Positions 27,035 to 35,400 of a DNA stretch of 51,146 nt are shown here, one piece after another. A model generated the notes under the pieces. The model was not told the DNA's origin. It ran no database searches and saw nothing but the letters and a program-made list of their open reading frames with translations. A program made the translations under genes and the position numbers. Numbering within the stretch: the first letter of the stretch is position 1; each line of letters opens with the position of its first letter. This DNA is from Myxacorys chilensis ATA2-1-KO14 (lineage in GTDB: Bacteria; Cyanobacteriota; Cyanobacteriia; Leptolyngbyales; Leptolyngbyaceae). The DNA is taken from contig JAHHHP010000038.1 of the NCBI GenBank assembly GCA_019359275.1, positions 1 through 51,146 on the forward strand, given 5' to 3'.

Positions 27035-28198
27035 ATGTTTGGATCAGATGATTTCTTGCCCGATGACTTCGATATCGAAACCTATTTCGCAAACGAAGAA
27101 AAGTGTGACGAAATCGATCAACTGATGCAACTTGCCCTCGATTGCAACGCTGAATTTCAGTACGCAAAAGCAGAAAGGTTTTGTCAAAGAGCAGCAGAGT
27201 TGGCAGAACTACTCAACGATGTATCACGACTGATTCGAGCGCGATTTTGGCTTGCAACTATGCAGCGAATGCAGGGCAAACGTAAAGAAGCCTTGGGAGT
27301 TTTCACCTGGCTGATTGAAGTTGCTTATGATCCAGTTCTGAGCTGCAACTTGACTGAAGACGACCTTTGGTTTGTGGATGGTGGCTTCAGGAATTTTGTA
27401 GAAGTGGGTCGCTTTCTACCAGAGATGAGAGTTGTAGACTTGGAACGAGTTGTAGATAGGGGTTTAGCTTGGTTAAGCAGTATCAGTCGCCGCAATTGGG
27501 AAGCTGGATTACGACTTCAGAGAGGAATGCTTTGGAAAAGTCAAAACCGCAAGGAAGCAGCGCTAGAAGAAATGGAAGCAGCTTTGGCGCTGAGAAGGCG
27601 CAACGTTAATGGACCAGGCTTTATGCTAGAGGCTCATCTGTGGCAGACGGCAGACCTGCTGCAAGACTTGAAGAAATTGGGCGATGCAACAAAGTACTAC
27701 CAAGAGGTAACGCAAAATTGTGAGTCCAATAGAGATGAGCAATGTCGTGCCTGGAGAGGTTTAGGACAGGTGGCATCGAAACAGGAGAATTGGGCAGAAG
27801 CAGAGCGTTGTATGCTCAAGGCGCTGGAGATTGCAGGGTCAATTGAATCACCTAGTCCAATGTGTGCTGCCTATAATGCGCTAGGGGATGTATATTTGCA
27901 ACAAAAGCAAATTACTCAAGCGATTAATACAAAAATTCAGGCTTTGCATTTCGTCCGTCAAATGGAAGAACCAGAAGCGTTCTATCTCATCTATCGAGAT
28001 TTTGCAGAGATTCGTCTTCACCAGTTAAAGCAAGGCAACTCACAACGGTTCATTCCAAAAGTAAAACGTTGGCTACATCGGGCACTGCCGCTTGCTGTGA
28101 GGCTTGATCGACAAGTCAACTCCAGCGATCGCCAAACCGAAATCCGCGCATTACAAGCTGAGTGCGAAGCAGTACTAGCAGGAAAATCAATTTCCTAA
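27035..28198 (+). CDS. Tetratricopeptide-repeat protein, partner of the HSP90-type ATPase
   Basis: The protein is 387 aa with an acidic N-terminus (MFGSDDFLPDDFDIETYF), then helical TPR pairs: YAKAERFCQRAAELAELL, EALGVFTWLIEVAYD, DATKYYQEVTQNCE, AWRGLGQVASKQENWAEAERCMLKALEIA, AYNALGDVYLQQKQITQAINTKIQAL. It starts 17 bases after the HSP90-type gene with no terminator between, so the two form an operon. TPR proteins are classical HSP90 co-chaperones, and a scaffold or sensor role is the likely inference. Its last bases overlap tail to tail with the PIN gene on the other strand. Confidence 0.85.
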   Translation: MFGSDDFLPDDFDIETYFANEEKCDEIDQLMQLALDCNAEFQYAKAERFCQRAAELAELLNDVSRLIRARFWLATMQRMQGKRKEALGVFTWLIEVAYDPVLSCNLTEDDLWFVDGGFRNFVEVGRFLPEMRVVDLERVVDRGLAWLSSISRRNWEAGLRLQRGMLWKSQNRKEAALEEMEAALALRRRNVNGPGFMLEAHLWQTADLLQDLKKLGDATKYYQEVTQNCESNRDEQCRAWRGLGQVASKQENWAEAERCMLKALEIAGSIESPSPMCAAYNALGDVYLQQKQITQAINTKIQALHFVRQMEEPEAFYLIYRDFAEIRLHQLKQGNSQRFIPKVKRWLHRALPLAVRLDRQVNSSDRQTEIRALQAECEAVLAGKSIS

Positions 28199-28617
28199 AG
28201 CGTCCAATCTTCAATCCTTAGTCCAGGCACTTGCTCAAAATCTCGACGATTTCGGGTAACAACTATAGCATTGGAAGAAAGCGCGATCGCAGCAATCCGC
28301 ATATCCTTCTGAATACGATTTTTTCGCAAATTCGGATTATCCGTTAGCATCTGGCGAAAACAGCGATCTGCCACATCATCCAGATCTAAAACCTTGACCT
28401 CTTGTAAATACGCCACAATCTTCGACAATTTAGCGTAAAGCCTAACTTGATGGTTTGCCTGAGCAGGATCATTGAGGCGACCGACCCAACCATTAAACAG
28501 TTCTTGCACAGTCACGATCGTAATTGCCAGATCCGCCTCAAATTCGGCAGCTTTGCTCCTAACTACTGGATGATCTTCTAGCCACAGCGAAACATGATCA
28601 GTATCGAGAATATACAA
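28195..28617 (-). CDS. vapC: VapC-type PIN-domain toxin
   Basis: The protein is 140 aa. The PIN ribonuclease acidic residues are visible: Asp5/Asp7 in MYILDTDHVSLW, Glu40 in TVQELFNG, and Asp in QKDMRIAAIALSSNAIVVTRNRRDFEQVPGL. It most resembles VapC toxins that cut tRNA or rRNA. It follows the antitoxin gene by 17 bases. It overlaps the end of the TPR gene by 4 bases on the opposite strand. Confidence 0.92.
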   Translation of the reverse strand: MYILDTDHVSLWLEDHPVVRSKAAEFEADLAITIVTVQELFNGWVGRLNDPAQANHQVRLYAKLSKIVAYLQEVKVLDLDDVADRCFRQMLTDNPNLRKNRIQKDMRIAAIALSSNAIVVTRNRRDFEQVPGLRIEDWTL

Positions 28618-28634
28618 GTTCCGTCCTCAATCTT

Positions 28635-29006
28635 CTACGAATAAACGGAAGGATCAACTTCTGTGTCATCCTCAACTTCCCGCTCTGCTCGGATCGCAGC
28701 AGCAATTTCTGCAAAATCCGGATCATCTTTGAACATCCCAGCATATTTAATCCAGGGACTTTCCGCTCTTTGTTCAAACCCATTAAAATTTTGGTCGGAT
28801 GGCAAAGGCACATCCCAGGAAATCGTTTCGCTACGAGCAAGTTGTTTCAAAAAAGCAGCTTGAACTTCCGCGATCGCTGCCTCCCGCGTTGCTGCCTCTA
28901 CTCGACAATCAGGAAATTCAACCACTGAAGCCGTAACCCTGCCTGAAGCCTGAGCCTCTAACCGAAGCGTTACTCTGAATCTGCTAGATGAGTGTTGTTG
29001 GTTCAT
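28635..29006 (-). CDS. Antitoxin of the PIN toxin (HicB-like N-terminus)
   Basis: The start is set at the ATG 29004-29006 (MNQQHSSSRFRVTLRLEA), giving 123 aa; an upstream start at 29033 adds nine unlikely residues. GAGAACC (29007-29013, minus strand) lies just before it. The N-terminal ~60 residues fold-match HicB (VTASVVEFPDCRVEAATREAAIAEVQAAF). The C-terminal WIKYAGMFKDDPDFAEIAAAIRAE is the toxin-wrapping helix seen in many VapC antitoxins. It is first in the pair and neutralises the PIN protein. As cargo it would act as an addiction module for the transposon. Confidence 0.8.
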   Translation of the reverse strand: MNQQHSSSRFRVTLRLEAQASGRVTASVVEFPDCRVEAATREAAIAEVQAAFLKQLARSETISWDVPLPSDQNFNGFEQRAESPWIKYAGMFKDDPDFAEIAAAIRAEREVEDDTEVDPSVYS

Positions 29007-29057
29007 AGGTTCTCCTTGAACAACATCATCCATTATAGTCGAGGCGCGACGCGACCC

Positions 29058-30206
29058 TTACGCCTCATTCTCCAGCCACTCTAGAACCCCATTTCGCCGC
29101 GTCAAATGCAATGGCAACCCTTCAGTAAACCGTGCGATCGCTTCCCACCAAATCTTTAAATCCCCTGTTGCCTCCACCGCCGTCATCGATTTCAGCAACA
29201 ACAAAGCCACTAAAATATAATCGCGCTCATCCCGACAGCCCAATCCCTGTCTCCGCAACACATTTACCAAATCTGCCGATAGATCTAAACACCCATCCAC
29301 TGGCAACAGCGCAATACTGCTCTGAATTCCCGCAAACATCCCCACCCCAGCGATCGTCATTGCTGTCGACGCTACCACAAACTCCGACATTGAACTATCC
29401 GCCTTTGCCAGAAGCAACACCGCCGTCCCATTAATCGCACTCTCAAACGCTTGTCCCGCCGCCACCGGATTTACCAAATTCTCCCATTTTCCCAACATCT
29501 CCTCTATCTCCGGCTTCAGCGCCATAAACGCGCCAGACAACTGCATCGACAAAGGTGCATTCCAACGATCCGTTCGCAAAATCATTGGTTTAAACACATC
29601 CTCCTTTGCCCCCGCAATCATCGACTCCGCAAAACACCACCCCCGCTCCAAATACCCATCTTCATCCTTCCGTAACACCAATGTACTGACACGCGGCGAC
29701 AAAAGCATTTCCCCAATTCTCTGCAAAGCCTGCACAAACTCCCGTTCTTCATCCATCGTTTTCGGATCTTGCGGCAAACAAGAAAAGTCATACCAAAACC
29801 CAATCAAATCCAAAATTCCATCTCCCTCCATTCGCTCTGCCTCATCCGCTGCAAAAGTTTGCCCATCACATAGCGTCCGAAAAACTAAATGCGCCGCCTG
29901 CAAATTTCCGTGTCGTGCTAATGAAGGCACTAGCACTAACCTGTCCCGCACCGCCTCTCCCTCCACTCGCTCATCCGCAATTGCCCCAGCAATGTCCGCC
30001 ATCCGTCGCACTAACTGCTGCAAAGCCGCAAGCTGCGTCCCCAAAGGATCAGGATCATCCTGACTCCCCCAACGATGGGAAACAAACACCAAGTGCCAAA
30101 GCTGATCCACGGGTGTCCAAGTCCCTAGAGGCAAGGACTGACAGCGATCGAGTTTCGACAGTCCTAAAAGGGTTCGGGCACTAATATAGCGGCATTGCTG
30201 AAACAT
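29058..30206 (-). CDS. Protein with a TIR-like 'VFVSHRW' N-terminal domain
   Basis: The protein is 382 aa and not assignable to a named family by me. The N-terminal half has LVFVSHRWGSQDDPDPLGTQLAALQ, IGFWYDFSCLPQDPKT, VSTLVLRKDEDGYLERGWCFAESMIAGAK. This order (F-x-SHRW, then D-x-x-CLPQ, then R-G-W-C-x-E) is seen in TIR-superfamily proteins of protists, fungi and some bacteria; the Glu of WCFAES would be the counterpart of the TIR catalytic Glu. The C-terminal half (residues ~230-382) is mostly helical with alanine-rich stretches and no known motif. The gene is alone on its strand, divergent from the TIR-SLOG pair. NADase activity is a guess. Confidence 0.6.
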   Translation of the reverse strand: MFQQCRYISARTLLGLSKLDRCQSLPLGTWTPVDQLWHLVFVSHRWGSQDDPDPLGTQLAALQQLVRRMADIAGAIADERVEGEAVRDRLVLVPSLARHGNLQAAHLVFRTLCDGQTFAADEAERMEGDGILDLIGFWYDFSCLPQDPKTMDEEREFVQALQRIGEMLLSPRVSTLVLRKDEDGYLERGWCFAESMIAGAKEDVFKPMILRTDRWNAPLSMQLSGAFMALKPEIEEMLGKWENLVNPVAAGQAFESAINGTAVLLLAKADSSMSEFVVASTAMTIAGVGMFAGIQSSIALLPVDGCLDLSADLVNVLRRQGLGCRDERDYILVALLLLKSMTAVEATGDLKIWWEAIARFTEGLPLHLTRRNGVLEWLENEA

Positions 30207-30416
30207 GAATTATCCTAGCGAATGCGAATCAGTTTTATTTGGAAATCGCAGTGCAGTCTCCAATAGACACCACGATCTCACTTCACATAATACGGAGTGA
30301 AGTAGATACGGAACTTATACAAACGAATCCCGTGATCGCACCGGAATAGCCCAAAATCAAATTGAAGTCCTCATCAGCGATCTCATCATTTAGAGCATTT
30401 GGAGATACCGACTGAA
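30207..30416. promoter_or_regulatory. Divergent intergenic region with a short inverted repeat
   Basis: It lies between the VSHRW gene (left) and the TIR-SLOG operon (right). ACTTCAC (30280-30286) and GTGAAGT (30297-30303) form a 7-bp inverted repeat with a 10-nt spacer, a candidate operator. No clear promoter hexamers were picked. Confidence 0.35.
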
Positions 30417-31577
30417 ATGAAGAATCAGAAGTATCAACTCGTTCTTGCAGGGTCATCTCTAGATTACTACCGCAGTCTCTTTCTTCAAAGCTTCATACAG
30501 CACCTAAACGATATTGGATTAGATGAACAGCAGTATTTTCAATTTCTAGAAGTCAGTCAAGCCGAGCGGATCGATTGGGATGGTCTCCCAGTAATGATTT
30601 GGTTTGGGGGAGAAAGTGAGCCTAGCGCAGACGAGGTCGCACTACTCAACCGATTTCTTCAAGAAAGCTTCTACGTCTTTCCGATCGTGGATAGCTTGAC
30701 GCGGTATCCAAGCCTCGTTCCAGCAGTACTGCGCCATTTGAACGGTTTACAGTGGGAACCAAATCGGGTCGTCGCAGACATTCTAAAAGCATTTCGGCTC
30801 TGTCGAGAACAACGACAAGCCTTCATCTCGTATCGACGGATGGATAGCCAAAACGTCGCCATTCAGCTTTTTTCAGCCCTTTCCTTGCAAGGATATAAGG
30901 TCTTTCTAGACATCGCCTCCATTGATGCAGGTGTCGATTTTCAACAAGTCTTGTGGGGACGGATGTCAGATGTCGATTTGCTCATCTTTCTCGACTCGCC
31001 CAACGCGCTTAGTTCAGAATGGGTTTACAAGGAACTCCTACAAGCAGAAAGCTTGGGATTAGGCGTTTTACAGTTAGTTTGGGTCGATCACACCCGCAAA
31101 TTGGGGACAGAGTTTTCGACGTTCATTCAACTCCAGCACAGCGACTTTGCCCACTGTAAAGCTGATGCCCAGGATTCCTTGACGGGGGAAGCAATAAAAA
31201 CCATTTTGTCTACTGCAGAGTCTGCCAGAATTCGATCGATCGCTATCCGGAGAACTCGTGTCATTGGAGATGTTGTTGAACAACTTCCGCAAGGCATCGC
31301 CTCCACAATTGACCCTGGTGGCAATATTCGACTGTATCGGGATGATCGCGCTTTAGCCAATGTCATTCCAGTCGTTGGAGTCCCTGATGCTGCTCTGATT
31401 CAACAAGCAGAAATTCGTGCCCTAGCGGAAGATGTAGATCTCTCGAAAAACCTTATCATTTATGACAGCCTTGGAGTCGAACCGAACTATAAAAAACACT
31501 TAGCGTGGCTCAATGGTCGATTGGAGTTACGGACTTCCGAATCAGATTCAGTGGAGAATTGGTTGAATGATCTATGA
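30417..31577 (+). CDS. TIR-domain protein
   Basis: The protein is 386 aa from ATG 30417; a TTG at 30399 would add six residues. Residues 1-130 are an uncharacterised alpha/beta N-terminal domain (YQLVLAGSSLDYYRSLFLQSF). The TIR domain covers ~132-235: RQAFISYRRMDSQNVAIQLFSAL, YKVFLDIASIDAGVDFQ, DLLIFLDSPNALSSEWVYKELLQAE, including the SSEWVYKE segment with the candidate catalytic Glu. A C-terminal extension follows (~235-386). It overlaps the SLOG gene by 4 bases (ATGA). TIR domains of this type cleave NAD or make cyclic-ADPR-like signals; pairing with SLOG suggests the latter. Confidence 0.88.
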   Translation: MKNQKYQLVLAGSSLDYYRSLFLQSFIQHLNDIGLDEQQYFQFLEVSQAERIDWDGLPVMIWFGGESEPSADEVALLNRFLQESFYVFPIVDSLTRYPSLVPAVLRHLNGLQWEPNRVVADILKAFRLCREQRQAFISYRRMDSQNVAIQLFSALSLQGYKVFLDIASIDAGVDFQQVLWGRMSDVDLLIFLDSPNALSSEWVYKELLQAESLGLGVLQLVWVDHTRKLGTEFSTFIQLQHSDFAHCKADAQDSLTGEAIKTILSTAESARIRSIAIRRTRVIGDVVEQLPQGIASTIDPGGNIRLYRDDRALANVIPVVGVPDAALIQQAEIRALAEDVDLSKNLIIYDSLGVEPNYKKHLAWLNGRLELRTSESDSVENWLNDL

Positions 31578-32155
31578 GTGAACTTGCTCCAATCTTTTTA
31601 TCAGCAGGCATTCCAGATCGGGATCTTGATCGCTATCCAGCAGACCCGATCGCAATTCGTGAAGCGATCCTCGCCTTAGTCACTCAAACCGTTCGCGATC
31701 GTGAGTTAGTATTTGGTGGGCATCCTGCAATTTCTCCTCTAGTGGATCATGCTTCACGTACGCTAGAAGCTCAGCATCATGTTTATATCTACCAATCCCG
31801 TTGGTTTGAAAATGTTATCCCTGATGTTGCAAAAGCCTTCCCAAATTTAATTTGGACTCAAAAGAAAAGTACGTTAGAAGAAAGCTTAACCGTGATGCGA
31901 AGAGAAATAATTGGCTCTCGCCCCTTCGCCGCTGCTGTCTTTATTGGTGGCATGGGAGGACTTTTTGAGGAATGCACAATCTTTAAGGAATTGCATCCAA
32001 ATAAACCCATCTTCCCGATCGCGTCCACTCTTGGTGCCGCACAAATACTTTTCGAGCAGGATGAATGTTCTCAAAACGAGGAGATTCGACAAGCTTTAGC
32101 TACTAACAAACGTTACCGCGCACTTTTCCGAAAAATCTTGCCCTCCTCAAACTAA
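31574..32155 (+). CDS. SLOG-family nucleotide-sensing protein paired with TIR
   Basis: The protein is 193 aa with a Rossmann-like fold of the SLOG superfamily (TIR-associated cluster): PIFLSAGIPDRD, ELVFGGHPAISPLVDHA, AAAVFIGGMGGLFEECTIFKEL. GGHP and GGMGG are the ligand-binding loops. In Thoeris and related systems a SLOG domain binds the nucleotide produced by the TIR protein and switches on an effector. No effector domain is fused here. The 4-base overlap with the TIR gene supports a two-gene module. Confidence 0.8.
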   Translation: MSELAPIFLSAGIPDRDLDRYPADPIAIREAILALVTQTVRDRELVFGGHPAISPLVDHASRTLEAQHHVYIYQSRWFENVIPDVAKAFPNLIWTQKKSTLEESLTVMRREIIGSRPFAAAVFIGGMGGLFEECTIFKELHPNKPIFPIASTLGAAQILFEQDECSQNEEIRQALATNKRYRALFRKILPSSN

Positions 32156-32493
32156 CCGAGCAGTATAATCCTTTAGCCAATTTCTGATTATCCAATTAAT
32201 TAAACTGTTAGAGGCAATTGCGGCTGAGGGAGTACTCACCGTTTTTCGCATGCAGTAAGGGTAGCAAAGAAACACCAGAGGTATATTGACAGCCCATCAA
32301 TTTCGTCCACTGCTCTCTGTTGCATTTTTAGTACTAATAAGCTTTAGTACTGATGAACCCTTCATGTAATTTTTTAAACACGTTACACTTGATCTAGCCG
32401 TAAAGCTTAGTACTTACTGCTTTCACACCCTACTTAAGAACTTTCAGGATTTAGTGTCTGAAGGTTCATTTTTGTAGGTTTTGCGACTAAGGG
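32156..32493. promoter_or_regulatory. Upstream region of the DUF4011 helicase gene with repeated TTAGTACT
   Basis: A 338-bp gap without a gene. TTAGTACT occurs at 32328-32335, 32344-32351 and 32407-32414, the first extended to the palindrome TTAGTACTAA. The first two resemble the left half of the Anabaena LexA box (AGTACTAAT...; AGTACTGATGAAC). The left part, 32156-32300, shows nothing I recognise. Confidence 0.45.
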
Positions 32494-35400
32494 GTGTCCA
32501 TAGTGAACGCAATATCTCCAGAAATCCAGCGTAAGATTCAACATTGGAAAGATCGGCTTGCTGGATTAAAACGAGACACTGCTTTGCTGAATTTTGTTGA
32601 AGGTAAAGGCAAGACAGTCAAGTTATTGCTTCCAGCTTCACAAGTGTTTCAAGTGCTTGTCAGCGAGGAGCCCCGTCTGCCCATGAGCACTGTCAAAACT
32701 GATCCAGTAGCCCCTGAACATCTGCCCATTCTCAAGAAACTTCGTAATGGTGCCAACCAAATTCAGCGAGAGAAAGGGGTCAATAGCCTTTTCGTTACGA
32801 TCGGCACTCTCACCTGGAATCTGAAAGGTGAAACGAAGAATTCGGCAGTTTCTCCCATTCTGCTGATCCCAGTTGAACTACAGAAAACGAGAAGGCGCGA
32901 GGAATTCACGCTTGTCGCGATCGACGAGGATATTATACTCAATCCCGTCTTAGTCCAGAAGCTTGATGCAGACCATGGTATCAGTTTGCGCCCGATTCCT
33001 TCGGGTCAAACACTAACTTGTGATGCTGTATTAGACCAAGTGCGTCAGGATGTAGCTGAGTTTTCCGCCTGGAAAATTGAGCCTGTTGCTCATCTTGCTC
33101 TATTTGAGCGCCCTAAAGCGGCAATGCTCAATGACCTTGAGCAGTATGCAGAGAAGATTGCTAGACATCCCATCCTACAAGGACTTGCCAATGATTTAAG
33201 TGGCTATCAGCGCCAGCATCACAATATTCCTGATGCTAGGCACTTGGATCAGCAACATCCTCGATCGCTCTTCCAAGTGTTGGATGCAGATTCAAGCCAA
33301 CAAGTCGTGATTGAGGCAGCCAAGAGTGGGTTAAACTTCATCACTCAGGGACCTCCTGGAACTGGGAAAAGTCAGACAATTGCCAATATTATTGTTGAAC
33401 TAATTGCCAAGAGAATGCGCGTTCTTCTGGTTGCTGAGAAACCAGGTGCCCTAGAGGTTGTTGCAAGAAGGCTACGCGATTGTGGGCTGGAAGATCTGTG
33501 CCTGACTTTATATGAGAAGGAAACCGCCAGTAAAAAGGGATTTAGTCGATCGCTCAAAGCGACAGCAGATAAGTTAGAGGATTACTCTGAGACACGCCTA
33601 TCAGACTCATTTCTTGATCAGTTGAAAGATGTTCGGCAAACTCTTAATAGCTATCCAGAGAAACTTCATCACATTTGGGAACCTATCGAGAAATCATCAT
33701 TTGACTTGTATAGTGAGTTGCTCAAGCTAGAACGAATCAATCTCCCTCCGCTCAAAGCTGCTATCCGAAATATCAATCAATGGTCAGCTAGTCATTTAAG
33801 AGACGTAAAACGGCAATTAGAACTTTTAGAGGGATTTGACTCATTTTTCCGAGGTGGACGGACGACGCTCTGGGTAAGTAGTCGAAGGTCTGGCTCATCA
33901 TTGCAGGATCGTGTAGCACTGCAAGAGGAAATCACAACCCTTCGTCGTGGAATCGAATCAACGAAAGCAATTGCTTTGCGAATACAAGAACTATTGAGTT
34001 TACAAGTCCCCACTTCTTTAAGTGAGAGCAAATCCCTCTCTGCCTCCGTTGCTTACGTTACTGGTGTGCCTTCGTTACTCCCAAGCGAGTGGGAGAATGT
34101 AACAGTGACGAATTTGAAGCGCTCATTCTCCAGATTTGAAGAAATATACTCAGACTTTTATAAGCTGCGCCAATTGTTGGGAAAGAAATACGCGCGCGAT
34201 CCATTCACAGAAGCGCTTGCAGAACCGCTACAGCAGTTTTACCAAAAATATAGGAATATTCTGCGTCTCATCAACAAAAACTATTGGAGAGCGCATAAAG
34301 CTATCTTTGCCTGTCGAAAAGAGCAAAGCAGGCTTGCCTTCTGGCGTTCTTTTTTGTTTGGTTATCGAGAGTTGATTGCAGATCTCCAACGATCTGATGA
34401 ATCTCATAGATTGTACGAAACGCTTAACAGCCCAACCCACGCAGCTTTCGCTCCGTTCTTTGACAAGGGAAAACCTAATCTAAATGCCATTGAAACAGCA
34501 TTGAATTGGATTGAAGAATTACAAAACTACCCCTTACCAAGCGATCGGGTTGCTACTCTTCTCTCATCTAGTGAGCTTTCTATCGAACTTGTCTCTTTAG
34601 AAAATTCTCTGGCGGCTGCCCAACAAGAAATCGAAACAGGATTTGTATTTCTGAACGCCTGCTTTCCGGATGTGACGCGCTCACTGTTAGGTTCCAATCA
34701 GCCTCTAGACTGGACTTCTTTTAGTATAATCGAGGCTTTCCTAGACAGAGCCGAGGATGAACTAAACACGTTTGCGGACTGGACACGCTATCAAAAATGT
34801 CTTGCAACTCTTAAAGCGATGGGAGTTGAAGCTTTTCTGAGCAGTTTAAAGATATCTGAGATCGCACCAGAATCATGGTTTTCTGTATTGCAGAAAGCTG
34901 TGTATCAAGGATGGTTAGACTATATCTATGATCACTTCTCTGAGTTGAAGGACTTCAGCGCCACAGTTCATGAACGTAGAATTCAGGAGTTCTCAAAATG
35001 CGATCGCGACCAATACTCTGTTGCTAAGGAACGGCTCCAGAAACTGCACGCTGACCAATGGAAAATATGGTCTGAGCAGCCTGGTTCTCAGGAAAAAATT
35101 ATGCTGCTCAACACTGAAAGTAAGAAGCAGAAGCAACATAGGTCAGTTCGTCAATTTATCAAGGAAGCAGGGGATTTAGTTTCTGCATTGAAACCTTGCT
35201 GGATGATGAGTCCGCTGTCAGTGAGTGAATACATCGACCCACAGACTCCGCAATTTGATGTAGTAATCTTTGACGAAGCTTCCCAAATCCGTACAGAAGA
35301 AGCTGTCTCTTCGATCATGCGTGCTAAGCAGGTAATCGTAGTGGGAGATGATAAGCAACTACCGCCAACATTCTCATTCACCAAATTTGATGCGGATGAA

